From Apostichopus japonicus (lineage: Eukaryota > Echinodermata > Holothuroidea > Aspidochirotida > Stichopodidae): a stretch of DNA of 64,000 bases. Below the pieces are notes generated by a model that was not told the origin of the DNA, ran no database searches, and saw only the letters and a list, made by a program, of their open reading frames with translations. Location of the stretch: the NCBI RefSeq assembly GCF_037975245.1, contig NC_092572.1, positions 10,797,769 through 10,861,768 of the forward strand, given 5' to 3'. The position numbers and the translations under genes are program-made. Below are positions 23,332-34,714 of the stretch, piece after piece. Within the stretch, counting starts at the first letter, position 1. Every line of letters begins with the position of its first letter.

Positions 23332-24139
23332 CAACTCGCACTGGCCTAGGAAGTCTGCAAACTTGCGAAGTGCAAGTCCTCATTAGGTTGGATGTTAGGC
23401 CACCCTTCAAGTTTAGATTTAATTGCATCTGCGATTGCTAAATTATTACCATATCTACTGTATCGTCAAGAAGTTTTCGTACCTCTATATAGGTGGAATC
23501 AGAAGGAACCAAGAAATAGCCCTCCAATGCATCTTTTGGTGGACCACTAAGGTACTGTTTAAGATAGTATATTTTCTCAGAAGGGGGTATGTCCTTATTC
23601 TCTAACAATAAATCAATAGCACACTTCCAGCCAGGATACTGTAACGGGTCACCACTAAATATTTCAGGTTCTGGAACTGGAAGTCTATTTAGAGATACTT
23701 GATACAAAAAATCATTAGTCAAATTACCTAGGTTGGCACGGGTTGCCGTAGGCTGCTCATTGTTTCCACCTGTTATGGGAACATTAGATTTAGTGACGCC
23801 TTGTCTTAGTACGGGTTGCTCTAAATTTGCCTCATATGGTAGGTGCTACCTATCCTGTGGGTAATTAACATCACCCAGGGTTTCAACATAATTTCGAGCA
23901 TATTTAAGACTATCTTCTGGGAAATCCATGTGCCCTGAACCCTGTTCTTCAATTGCATCCAATTTTACCTTAGCTATGGATAATTCTGACCTTTGCAATT
24001 CAGCTTCATGTTTTGCCCTTAACTCTAATTGCTGGACCTCAAATTTTGCCTTCATTTCTATTTGTTTCAGTTTGGCATCATGGGCTGCAATTGTTGTTAC
24101 AATTTCATCTTTCGTAGAAGAATGAAATTTTGCCGACAC
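23332..24139 (-). pseudogene. gag: BEL/Pao gag fragment
   Basis: On the minus strand, 24139-23846 encodes a coiled-coil-like segment (KFEVQQLELRAKHEAELQ). About 23722-23438 encodes PVPEPEIFSGDPLQYPGW and LKQYLSGPPKDALEG, the capsid-like region of Pao-family Gag (DUF1759 type). A further stretch to about 23332 reads EGWPNIQPNEDLHF in another frame. Frameshifts separate the parts. The 5' leader towards the right LTR (24140-25478) contains a MITE at 24253-24532. Confidence 0.75.
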
Positions 24140-24252
24140 TGATGATTTTGAACTTGGAGTCTTGGCTAGTTATAGAATGAATATACTCAGAAGCCCTCTT
24201 TATTAGATTAGAGTGTTATAATTCTATTGCCTCAAAAATTGAATATTTAGAA

Positions 24253-24532
24253 GGCCGAGGCTATCCTTACCACTAGTCGTAACAATTATTTATAAACTAT
24301 TCTTACAACATCGGCGAATTCATGCGAATTCAAAGTAAATAAAGCAACTGTGCATGTAGTAGGGGTAACCCTAACTGTAACCCTCAATCCAACCCTAACC
24401 CTGAACCTAACCCTAACCGGATATTATTGTTACTCCTGGTCGTAAAAATAGTACTCCTAGTCATAAAATTAGCAACTGCGCATGCGCAAAAGGGAATTAT
24501 TGTTACGACTAGTCGTAAGAATAGCCACTTTG
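24253..24532. mobile_element. MULE-like MITE containing telomere-type CCCTAA repeats (copy 1)
   Basis: Inverted ends (about GGCTATTCTTACGACTAGTC) contain CTAGTCGTAACAAT near both borders. Flanking 9-bp duplications are TATTTAGAA and TGTTTAGAA (8 of 9). Between them, 24364-24418 is a run of imperfect CCCTAA/CCCTAACC units. Nine-base duplications suggest a Mutator-like transposase. It sits in the BEL 5' leader, so it inserted into that retrotransposon or its ancestor. Confidence 0.7.
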
Positions 24533-25478
24533 TGTTTAGAACCCATTTGATCAACGGTCGAAAGCAAATTCTCAACTTCGATGTACACATTAGACAAATC
24601 TGCCATAGTTTTACAACATCACGTTCGGCCTTAACATCTACAAAATTGCTCCTTTCAGAAAGAAGGCATTTCTATCGTTAACACATGTTTATGCCACTTA
24701 GAGATTATGCCTCTAAATCTTTGCTCCTTTTGACCCAACTGATACTGAAAATCCTTTGACGAGTATTAAACCCAGACGTTTGGTCTACAGAAACCGTGCC
24801 CTCATTATCGGCATACTGAATTGTTAAAGGTTCAACTCAAAATACCATATGATGATAGGACCGAACACACAGTCACTCATAACACAGTTATAAAATCAAG
24901 GCTACCAAACCTAACACTATTTTACTACTATACAACGATATCAATATTCATACAGTCCTACATAGACTAGACTGTCACGACACAAAACTAACGGTATGAA
25001 ACAGATAGAAAGATATAAAACGGATATCAAAAATATATATATATATCAATACTAAGCCTTTACATTGCAACCATTATACCTTATAATTCTGTAAAGTTCA
25101 GAGAGTAACGACACCGGTCTTTGCGGTAATAGTAACGAAGGGTTACATGGCTACAGGCCTGGAACATCGCAGAACTGGCTGCATATTGCTTGTTAATGGT
25201 CAACGATACGAAGATAGCAACCTACTTCAACAGTTCCTCAAAATAACAAATACCTGTTTTATGGTATAGCCAGAACGTCGTTCAAACTGGTAAATTTTAA
25301 CTATACCGATGGATGAATATGGAGGCCGTGACACGTCTGCCGTAGTTTGGCTGCAAATAATGTAGAGCTAGTCGAAGATGGTGATAGAATGAAGTTCCCG
25401 AAGATTTCCACGCCGATAAAATGTATACGAACAAAGATTCCCTGGAAGACGCACGGAAGTCCCATCCAAGAGTTTTAC

Positions 25479-26135
25479 TGTAACGGTCGTGGCGAGACGA
25501 AATATGACGAACGGTTTCAAACAAGAGTGAAGTCCCCGCAATTTATTTCTTCGCATTCGTATATGACTCCATAACTCCGTAAAACTATCGAAATACAAAA
25601 AATAGAAAACTTACAGTACTAAAAACAACATTTTTATAGTTTGTTTTTTGGCACAAATAAAACTACACAAATTTCACTATTGCACAAACATGAACCAGCA
25701 AATACACATGAAGAAAGCATTTAACTTATAATATATAAACACCAAAATACCTCTTTAGCCCTTTAACGTCGAGAACTTCCAGAAACCACTATTACGAACT
25801 GCATAACGTGGCATTACTTTCCATGGCTGTTTCGGATCTCAGATCTTAGATATAAATTACGTATTCTGGCTAGACGCAACCAACGCCAGTAGTCCTTTTT
25901 TTCCGTGTGCGCCCAATATAATGTATATATATCAAAGGACATTGAAAAGGACTTATTACGTAACACAAATCACAAGGGTTCAACAAGCCAATCACGCAAG
26001 GTCCTCGTTCAAACATGAGCGAATAATTATGCAGCTGAATCTGTATAATTTGAGGTATGGTCAAACAAAGTTAGGCCTACCAAATGTTATGTAACAGACA
26101 ACAATACGAAAACACGCAAAATACATTTCACTACA
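25479..26135 (-). repeat. BEL/Pao LTR (5' LTR of the element)
   Basis: About 657 bp. It pairs with 10928-11566, with an 11-bp insertion near its start and other small differences, so the element is not very recent. The adjacent internal sequence on the minus strand (25478 downwards) would be the primer-binding region. No exact tRNA match could be named. Confidence 0.85.
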
Positions 26136-26139
26136 ACAT

Positions 26140-26310
26140 GGGACACTTAAGAACGATTTCAGGACAAAGATAAGAATGAATTCTCCTTAAGTTGCTTTAT
26201 GAAATAGAAGATAAGAATGTTCTTAAAGTTAAGAACAATAACAGACTTAAGAAAGATTATTCTTCTTAAGTCCTAGATAAGAATGTTCTTAACTTTTATG
26301 AAAAGGGGCG
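26140..26310. repeat. palindromic MITE-like repeat (TTAAGAA family)
   Basis: Inverted repeats of AAGATAAGAATGTTCTTAA and CTTAAGAA, with TTTATGAAA near each edge. Related to 1508-1665. It abuts the right side of the BEL target duplication. Confidence 0.45.
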
Positions 26311-26576
26311 TAGAGTGCAATAGAGCGGATTTTGCATGCAATCGACGAGCAATTGACCAATCAAATGGCCGGAATATAATTAGGTGTTGTATAAAGCCTT
26401 ATAACCTAAAAATATCTTTGCCTATACGTACGGAAACTTATACGGAAACCTATTGGCTCGCTGAGAGCCAATCAGAATCGAGGAAATAATTTCAGTGTCA
26501 GTTCAGTTTGGGAAAAAAATATTCGGCCGCGAGCAAGTGATACACTGTAGTATTCAACATAGATACCTCCATACTC

Positions 26577-26770
26577 TATCGCTTCTCGGCCTTTTGGCTA
26601 AGATCATGTGTAGTATCTGTTCCCTCTCGAGGGGAATGGTGATGCACACCCGACGATGATCACACAGTCACAGTTCCGATGCAAGGGGACTATGGCTGAG
26701 AGCGGATCAGTCGTTTGGTAGTTTGGTTTTCGTGCCCAGGTTCTTTCCTGGGTGACTTTTTCTTACAAAG
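26577..26770 (+). mobile_element. retroposed U2-snRNA-derived chimera (SINE-like)
   Basis: From 26578 the sequence matches the conserved 5' end of U2 snRNA (ATCGCTTCTCGGCCTTTTGG, GCTAAGATCA, GTGTAGTATCTGTTC) over about 46 nt with one difference. The branch-site-pairing and Sm regions of U2 do not follow. Instead there is a GC-rich hairpin (CCCTCTCGAGGG), an unrelated stretch and a terminal hairpin CCCAGG-TTCTTT-CCTGGG followed by GACTTTTTC. An 18-bp direct repeat, TACCTCCATACTCTATCG, flanks it at 26564-26581 and 26771-26788. That arrangement indicates LINE-driven retroposition. It is not a functional U2 gene. Confidence 0.75.
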
Positions 26771-26789
26771 TACCTCCATACTCTATCGA

Positions 26790-28285
26790 TATCAATATGA
26801 TCAACACGAACAAATTCAAGGTATTCACATTAGCAACTTTCCAGAACTTTTGGTAGGGATATATGAACGAAAGTATATAGTAATCTTAACACAATTAAGC
26901 AACTATTCCCAACTACTGCGCCCATTATAGGCAGTCCTCGATCGTTTGTTTACTTGCTTTACTCCGCTCTATACAAGACATGTATAATGTAGCCTATTGG
27001 ACTGTGTATAGTATACAACACAGTAAAACACAGTGCATTTGTAATTGTATACATGTAGCCGATGTACATATGTACGAGTTGTTTGTGTACTATCGGAGTT
27101 GCGATACTTTTAGTTTTATAATCATAAATTCAAAATGTATTCAGTCAATGAATCATGATGGGCCTAGTCGAATATGCAAGGGCCCGACGGCGAGCGAGTG
27201 TGTGCCGTACGTTTTACGAACAGCGCCCTTAAACTTAAGAAATCTTACTTCTGGCCCTAACTGGGGGTCCAATTTGTGCCTGTGGGTAAATTTCAATTTT
27301 TCTTTAAAAACGTACGACCCGCTTGACTTTTTTTCGCACTTTTCCCGTACAACTACCACTGGACAAGGATCCTATGCAAATTAAAACTCAAACATGCTTT
27401 TGCTTGTGAATATAGAGCACACTCAAAGTAGGGCCAGCTAGGCCCTTATCTCATTTTCTGCCATTTTAATTACTTGTTACGAAAAATTGAGAATGTAAAT
27501 TTTCCTCAAAATTAGCTAAATTGGAAGACAGGTCACATGTCTTCCACAACATCTGCAATATCAGACATAAAATACTTTACATTTATGCAAAAGATGCCTC
27601 CAAACTTGACACAAATTTAGGGCTCTTAAAATGCAATCTGGATTTGGTTGCTATGCGGGGTCGTATCCTAGCAACCAAAAAGTTTTCAATTTTTTTTGGC
27701 CCACTTTCATCCTTTTAGACATATGGCAAGACACCATATCAATTTCAGGCGATTCTGAGAGGGTAGACGTGGAATCGACCCAAAAATCTGTTGATTTGGC
27801 ATGGATTGACCCATAGGTCAAGCAACTCTTAATCGATTTCTGGTTAATTTTCGGTGTAGATTCTTGCATGGTGTAATAGTGGTAACCCTTATCGATGGAC
27901 TTGGCAAAAGGTGACGAACGCCATCTATTTTACTTTACTACTTTTTTAAGAGAATCAATTTTGTTACTACAACAACTAAATTTTGTGAATGGTCTGATCA
28001 TTCTTTTTACGGAGCCATTCTTTTACATAACAAGATCGAATTATATTCAGGGTAAGCTTTCATTCGTGATTGTGTGATAGGATTTAATTGCAGAGTAGTG
28101 AAGAGTGTATTTGATGTCGAAATTGCTGTCAATTAAGTAACTGAAGTAACTTGCCTGTCACCGTAGATCGCCATTCACCACCGTGCTATCCTAACGCACG
28201 TGTGTTGTGGGGCCTTGGCTTTGAAGTTATATCCTTGTAACAATGTGCACTACATCGACCGTTATGTGTTTGCTAAGTTGTATAC
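26790..28285. other. no gene recognised
   Basis: Only short open frames without recognisable motifs. Around 27660-27870 there is a modest inverted pattern, but no boundaries are clear. Confidence 0.4.
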
Positions 28286-28294
28286 TATTGATTA

Positions 28295-28580
28295 GGCCGT
28301 GGCTATTCTTACGACGAGTCGTAACAATTATTTATAAACTATTCTTACGACAAAGGCAAATTCAAGCGCAGTAAAGTAAATAAAGCAACTGCGCATGTAG
28401 TAGGGGTAACCCTAACCCTAAACATAACCCTAAACCTCAATCCTAACCTTTACCCTAACCCTAACCGGAAATTATTGTTTCTCCTCGTCGTAAAAATAGT
28501 ACTCCTGGTCATGAAAATAGCAACTGCGCATGCGTAGTCGGGAATTATTGTTACGACTAGTCGTAACAATAGCCACTTTG
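28295..28580. mobile_element. MULE-like MITE containing telomere-type CCCTAA repeats (copy 2)
   Basis: The same element as 24253-24532. The ends GGCCGTGGCTATTCTTACGA and CAAAGTGGCTATTGTTACGA (reverse complement of the right end) are inverted. The target duplication TATTGATTA is perfect over 9 bp (28286-28294 and 28581-28589). The CCCTAA run spans about 28404-28465. The copy is well preserved, which suggests fairly recent movement. Confidence 0.8.
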
Positions 28581-28867
28581 TATTGATTAAGCTTGTACCT
28601 ATCCCTTTCGTCATTATCATAGTCAGTGATGGATGATCAAACGTTGTAATAACCATGTTTCCTGGAGATGGGTGAAGGTGTAAATTAGTATTAAAATGTA
28701 ATAGCAGACCTGAGAGTTCTATAATCTCCTTAGCAACCCAATTGATAACATGAAGTTGGTCGCATGACATGTATACACCTAATATATTATTCTTTTTATT
28801 TCCTAAAGTGATTTGTTTTAATTCTTTTGTTGAAGTAATTGAGATTGTTGGATTCATTTAGTGCTTT

Positions 28868-29462
28868 TGTAAATGAGCGATTAATACGATAGGCGTATTC
28901 TTGTGTGGGCGTACATGTATATAGTGTAGCGTTAGGCTATGGTGCGCTTGAATCGATGCATCGCTGCTTAATTACGTACGGAGGTTTTTAAATGTATCGG
29001 GCGCGGCGCGCTGATTGTGTTGCGTGCGTGTAACTTGTGTGAGTGTGTGCGTGTGGTGTGAGAGAACTTTCGTGTGTTTGAAAATGTTTGGGAGAGCGAA
29101 TGAATGAGGCAGTGAATAAGGATGCATGGTTGACCGGCCAACACTTGTGAGTACGTTTGAGTTATACTGTATGTGGGAAGTGAGCTTGTAAGTAAATTAT
29201 ATTTTATATTTAGTTGGTTAAGTTATTAAATGATTCCAGTAAGCCGTTGTTCTAGTTAATTGTTGTTAAACTATTCAAGTATATCGTTGTTCTAGTTAAT
29301 TGTTGTTAAACTATTCAAGTATACCGTTGTTCCAGTTAATTGTTATTACATCCTTCAAGTTACCGTTAATCTTTTGTTCCTGCGTTATCTTTAATACTTC
29401 TCTCCCCTGAGTCATCATACTTTTGGGAGGGCACGCCAGTACGGAAAACCCCTAAACTTACA
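28868..29462 (+). repeat. Gypsy 5' LTR
   Basis: 595 bp, TG...CA. Contains three near-copies of a unit with CGTTGTTCTAGTTAATTGTT (about 29245-29345) and a short GTGTGTGCGTGTG tract. Same sequence as 37416-38010. Confidence 0.92.
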
Positions 29463-29463
29463 T

Positions 29464-29480
29464 TGGTGTCAGAAGTGTTG
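29464..29480 (+). promoter_or_regulatory. primer-binding site, probably tRNA-Leu
   Basis: TGGTGTCAGAAGTG directly follows the LTR. The TGGTGTCAG start is the form expected for priming by the 3' end of a leucine tRNA, as in several metazoan Gypsy elements. The tRNA identity is inferred. Confidence 0.6.
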
Positions 29481-29635
29481 GAGTACTGGCTTAGTTTTAA
29501 AGATTTCGCAGAGGCACGTACGTAATTTTAGTTAAAAGAAAAGTAAACAAGTAAAGTTGTTAGCAAATTTTATTCAAGACTTTATTTCAATATCGTATTA
29601 AATTATTAAATCATATTAAAAGGAATTAAACGGAA

Positions 29636-30630
29636 ATGGAAAATTCCCCTAGCGGCCCCCCTGAAGACAGTGGTGACCGCATTATCATGCCCCTGTCATA
29701 CGTCCCGATGGACGTAAAAATTCCAGTTTTCAAGGGGAATGCAAATGACATTTCTTTTGGGGACTGGGAATTAGAGTTGAAGATGGCATGGAAAACGTGG
29801 AATACTCCAGAAGACCACAAATCAATTATTTTATTGCGATACCTGGGTGGGGAAGCGCGTAGAGAGATCCTGGTTATGGGAGGGGGGATCACGGCTAAAG
29901 AGATGCTGGATATATTACGCGATATATACGGGGATAAAACTCCAGTTACAAGTTTGCTGGCAAAGTTTTATGCCTTGACGCAAGAACGGAGCGAGAGCAT
30001 TAGGAACTATGCTCTAACACTCCAAATGTTGGAAAGAAGGTTAAAGGCCGGTCGCCAGAGTTAGTACAAGAAAACATGCTACGGGATAAATTTGTGGAAG
30101 GCATCAGGAGCCCCTCCATTCGTTCGGAGATGAAAAGAGAGATAAGAAAAAAACCCACTGTGACTTTTTCCGAACTAAAGAACGAAAGCATCGCCATTGA
30201 AAGCGAACTGTCCGTAAATGAAGAGACGATGGCGCTGGTAAACCTACAAAAGACATCTAGCATTGACAGAACACAGAAGGAGAGAGATGACCAGGAAAGA
30301 AAGATCTTGTGGGAAGAAATTAAAGAAATAAGACTGGGACTGACCTCTATTCAACAACAAGTGACAGAGATGCATGGTTTGCAAAATGCATCAAATCAGC
30401 CGCAGCACAGACACCTTGATATTACCTGCTGGACCTGCCAAGAAAAGGGGCATTTTGCCAGAAATTGTCCTACCGGACATTATCATCAGCCAAGGGATTC
30501 ATCCAGACTCAGCAGACCAATGATACCGCCTAGACCAAGATACTATCCCAACGATCAATATAGATCCAGAAACCGATACCCAACCGGAGATAGCAGACAA
30601 CAAGCACCCACGACACATCATTTAAACTAG
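29636..30630 (+). pseudogene. gag: Gypsy gag, one frameshift
   Basis: ATG at 29636. The first frame (29636-30064) carries a capsid-type region (VPMDVKIPVFKGNANDISF, then WELELKMAWKTW). Near 30050 the frame shifts by one and Gag continues to 30630 with SPSIRSEMKREIRKKPTVTF and a classical zinc knuckle, CWTCQEKGHFARNC (CX2CX4HX4C). A basic, arginine-rich tail follows. Gag forms the particle and binds RNA. The shift sits mid-capsid, not at a gag-pol border, so it is more likely a mutation or assembly error than programmed frameshifting. Confidence 0.85.
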
Positions 30631-30656
30631 TTGAGTCCATTGTTGAGGACCAAACA

Positions 30657-32475
30657 ATGGAATTTAAATGTTTGCAACAAGGGTCCAGTGCTCAACAGGA
30701 TCATAAACATGATGAGCAGAACTTTGTAGGAGACTATGTGACAATGTATATAGAAATTGCGGGCGTCAAAACGAAATGCGTTCTAGACACCGGATCGCAA
30801 GTCACAACAATTGATGAAAAATATGCAAACAGACACTTCAGAGATTCAAAAAGGCCCAAAGAAGACATCACCTGGCTGAAACTAAAAGCGGCAAATGGAC
30901 TGTCACTTCCATATTCAGCTTATATGGAGGTTGGCGTGAAAGTGATGGGCATTGACTTACCAAAGACTGGAATTTTAATTGTAAAGGAATCAACTACACC
31001 ACAGACACCATGCTTACTAGGTTTGAATGTTATCAGGCATTTACAACAGAGGCTTTTCAGCAGTCTAGGTCAAGGATACTTACAGACCATGAATGGGGTA
31101 GAACCAAAAGTACAACAGATTTTCAAGGCAGTGGAAGAAGATTGTAACTTTGCAGGCAAAGATGGGCAAGTTGGCTTTGTGCGTCCAGCAGTGCATAACT
31201 ATGTCGTTATCCCAGCAAGAAGTGAGTTAATCATTACAGGGAAATGCAGGCAACTGGGAAAAGGCAAGAGTTACATTGCCATGATCGAACCAATGGAACA
31301 AAGGAACCTGCCGAGAAATGTCAAGATCGCAAAATCGCTTGCTGAGGTCAAGGATGGTAACATACCGGTCAGAGTAATGAATGCAAATCCATACGAGGTG
31401 AAACTTCATGGCTCAATGAAACTCGGGAAACTTTTCAAGATTGAAAATCAAGACATTGATACAACGTCCCATACAGATCTTGAATTTATCGATGAAGACA
31501 CAGTGGAGGTAGGAATTAATCTGCAGCAGGCAACCGTAGCACCCCAGAGCAAGGACATTGACATAAATAGTGCAATTTTAACTCCAAACCAGGAAATGCA
31601 ACTGCATGAACTATTACATCGACACAGAGGAGTGTTTTCAACAGGATCAGCTGACTTGGGACATGCCACCACCATCCAACACAGAATATCAACAGGTGAT
31701 ACCCCACCGATCAAAGAAAGACATAGGCGCATTCCCCCACAGATGTATCAAGAAGTCAAACAGCACATTCGAGATATGCTAGAGCACGGAGTAATTAAAG
31801 AAAGTCACAGTCCTTGGGCAGCACCAATAGTGATAGTAAAGAAGAAGGATGGTTCATTAAGATTTTGTGTGGATTACAGAAAGTTGAACGCCAAGGCCAG
31901 GAAAGATGCCCACCCTTTGCCGAGAATTGAAGAGGCTCTTGATGCACTGAATAATGCCCAATATTTCTCCACACTAGACCTGGCGAGTGGTTATTGGCAA
32001 ATAGCAATGCACCCCAGTGATGAAGAGAAAACAGCTTTCACAACTCCCATGGGTTTATATGAATTTACTCAAATGCCGTTTGGTCTCACAAATGCACCTG
32101 CAACTTTCCAGCGCTATATGGAGAGTTGCCTGGGGGATCTACATTACGAAACCCTGTTGATCTATATTGATGACATCATTGTATTCTCCAGGAACTTTGA
32201 AACCCATTTGCAAAGATTAGACGAAGTTTTTCAACGACTGGAGAAGCATGGACTGAAAATAAAACCATCAAAATGTCATCTTTTCCAAGAAGAAATTGGC
32301 TACCTACAGTAGGTCATGTTGTGTCCTCCAAGGGTATTGCAACAGACCCAGAGAAAACAGCAGTTGTGGAGAAATGGGAAGCACCACGGAATGCAAAGGA
32401 GGTAAGGAGCTTTCTTGGACTGGCAGGATATTATAGGCGGTTCATTAAGGGTTTTTCCAAAATCGCTGGTCCATT
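30657..32475 (+). pseudogene. pol: Gypsy pol part 1: protease and reverse transcriptase
   Basis: One long frame, 30657-32312. The aspartic protease motif is CVLDTGSQVTTID. A linker follows, then RT with IVKKKDGSLRFCVDYRKLN, QMPFGLTNAPATFQ and the catalytic YIDDIIVFS. The frame ends in TAG at 32310 because five extra bases (CAGTA) lie within CTACAGTAG. The RT thumb continues in the next frame ([14 protein letters not shown], then [19 protein letters not shown]) to 32475, where the 2.24-kb insertion begins. Confidence 0.9.
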
Positions 32476-34714
32476 CCCAGGAAAAAATTTACCTCAAATT
32501 TACCGCGGTAACATACCACACTTTTACCCCGGTAAAACCAGGGTAAAAACACGATAAATTTGTTGTACATTACCGCGGTGTTTTGGCCCTATGGACGTGG
32601 TAAACCGCGGTTTACCGCAGTAAATTACCACAAATTTACCATGGTTTTACCTCACTTTTACCCCAATTTTACCGCACTTTACCACGGTGTTACCATACTT
32701 TTACCGCGCTTTTACTACACTTTTACTACGCTTTTACCCCAAATTTACCACAGTTTTACCGTTCTTTTACCCCAATTTTACCGTATATTTACCACGCTTT
32801 TACCACAGTTTACCGTTCTTTTACCCCAATTTTACCGTAGATTTACCACGCTTTTACCTTAGTTTTACCTCAATTTACCATACTTTTACCACGCCCTTAC
32901 CACATTTTACCCCAATTTTACCGTAGATTTACTACGCTTTTACCTTAGTTTTACCTCAGTTTACCATGATTTTACACTAATTGCAGGACAGTTTTACCTT
33001 ACATTGAGCATGATTTTGTCCTTATTTCAATTAGCATGTACACCATATATTCCTTTGAATTTCACCCATCAGTGTACTGTATTATGATCTGGCTATATGC
33101 CGTTACCCTTATTGTAATGGTTGTATGCCTGACATATAAGTCCTCAGTTGTAGAATGCATCAGTTTTTAATTCATCAAATCCATGGAGGTTTCACACATG
33201 AGAAAGCTTTGTTGAATCTCATTTACCCAAGCTGGTATGATTCCTGACTCTCTTCTTTTGACTTGATTGGTAGTCCAGATTGGACTTTTGATCTCTTATT
33301 GTCCTCAAAGACTTGTTTTAAATGGAAAGAGTACTCTGAACAGGATACGATACGATACGATACACCTCGTGTTCTGCTTCCACCCGAAGGTGCTTCAGCA
33401 AACTAAGGAAATCCTTAGTCGGTAATTATTGAGGCTCCATGTTTTTTGTGCGTGGAAGGACACCGGCGAATTTCGCCTTCTCTTTTCAGGTACTGCAGAC
33501 GTGCACTCTCCCGTTCTGCCACCTCACCGCTCTACTCTGAACATAATTACATAGACTTGTCAAGTCATTTATTGGACCTGACAGAGAATACCCAAATCTG
33601 AGGACACTTATTGGTCAATTTTTGTGTGCCACAGTGTTGAGGCACAGAACCTATGCCTTATGTGTGCTAGTTTATATAGTTCTTTTTTTCATTTTAAAGG
33701 CTTTTAGGTTCTCCCTAATAATGAAAAAAGAATTAATTGTTGTCTCCTCTCAAATATATCAGGGATTCCATGAAGGAATTCTCTATGTATCTATCCTCTG
33801 CTTGTTTTTTTTTAGGAAAAGAGATGCATACTATAACATATAAGAATAGCAGTTTGTCTCTCTTCTTTATTCAACTCATATCCACAGGTAATTTATATTG
33901 CCAACATTAAGATATGAGTAGAACAAAAGGTTTGTCATATCAGTATTGCAAAAATATGGGACAAAATCATGGAAAAATTGCTGTAAATGTACCATCATGT
34001 TTCATAGTGTGACCCATATATGTTCTACTGTGGTACAATTATGGTAAATTTACCATAGTATAATTGCACCGTATAGTTTTACCCTATTTTTACTGTGGTT
34101 AATCATGGCACAATTGTAGGAATTTCACATATGTAGTTTATGTACCATATAAACTTACCCTACTTTTACTACAGTAATATCATGGTAAAACTATGGTAAA
34201 TTTACCGTAGTAAATGTACCACACTTTTACCCTACTTTTACCACGGTAATACCATGGTAAAACTGTGGTTAATTTACCGTAGTAAATGTACCGCACTTTT
34301 ACCCTACTTATACTGCGGTTATATCATGGTAAAACTGCGGTAAATTTACCGCAGTAAATGAACCACACTTTTACCCTCCTTTTACCGCGGTAATACCATG
34401 GTAAAATTGTGGTAAATTTACCGTAGTAAATGTACCACACTTTTACCGCGGTAATACCATGGTAAAACTGCAGTAAATTTACCGTAGTAAATGTACCGCA
34501 CTTTTACCCTACTTATACCGCGGTAATATCATGGTAAAACTGCGGTAAATTTACCGCGGTAAATGTACCGCACTTTTACCGCGGTAATACCATGGTAAAA
34601 CTGCGGTAAATGTACCGCAGTTGATTTTACCACAATTTTACCACACATTTACCCTATTTACCACACATTTACCATAGTTTACCCCGGTAAAATTAGGGTA
34701 CATTTTTTGCTGGG
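32476..34714. mobile_element. 2.24-kb element built of TTTACC/GGTAAA motifs, inserted in pol
   Basis: Starts CCCAGGAAAAAATTTACC and ends GGTACATTTTTTGCTGGG, which are inverted copies. The Gypsy pol frame is cut between 32475 and 34715, with TT on both sides as a possible 2-bp duplication. From 32490 to about 32990 and from 34015 to 34700 the element consists almost wholly of 10-20-bp variants of TTTTACCGC, TACCGCGGTAA and CATGGTAAAAC, on both strands. The middle (about 33000-34000) is ordinary AT-rich sequence with an ACGATACGATACGATAC run near 33345. No gene is convincing. The superfamily is unknown to me. Confidence 0.75.

Larger units (their letters stand above)
10928..26135 (-). mobile_element. 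BEL/Pao LTR retrotransposon with a foreign 9.2-kb block inside
   Basis: Two LTRs (10928-11566 and 25479-26135) start TGTAAC and end CACTACA on the plus strand. The 5-bp target duplication ACATG is at 10923-10927 and 26136-26140. Gag lies next to the right LTR and pol next to the left LTR, both on the minus strand, so transcription ran right to left. Between the gag fragment (ending about 23332) and the pol fragment (starting about 14142), the rest of gag, the protease and most of the reverse transcriptase are absent. A block of UBF-like gene fragments and Copia sequence takes their place. The element is defective. Confidence 0.85.

Noticed and set aside
24364-24418. True telomere or chromosome end
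   Set aside because: The CCCTAA tract is short, imperfect and enclosed by inverted repeats and a target duplication, with a second copy 4 kb away.
26577-26770. Functional U2 snRNA gene
   Set aside because: Only the first ~46 nt match; the branch-site region, Sm site and 3' stem-loops of U2 are missing, and long target duplications flank it.
29636-30630. Programmed frameshift within Gypsy gag
   Set aside because: The shift is in the middle of the capsid region, not between gag and pol, and no slippery site is evident; a mutation or sequencing error is simpler.
32560-32926. Phe/Tyr/Leu/Pro-rich open frames within the TTTACC repeat as genes
   Set aside because: Overlapping frames of the same low-complexity DNA; a by-product of base composition.
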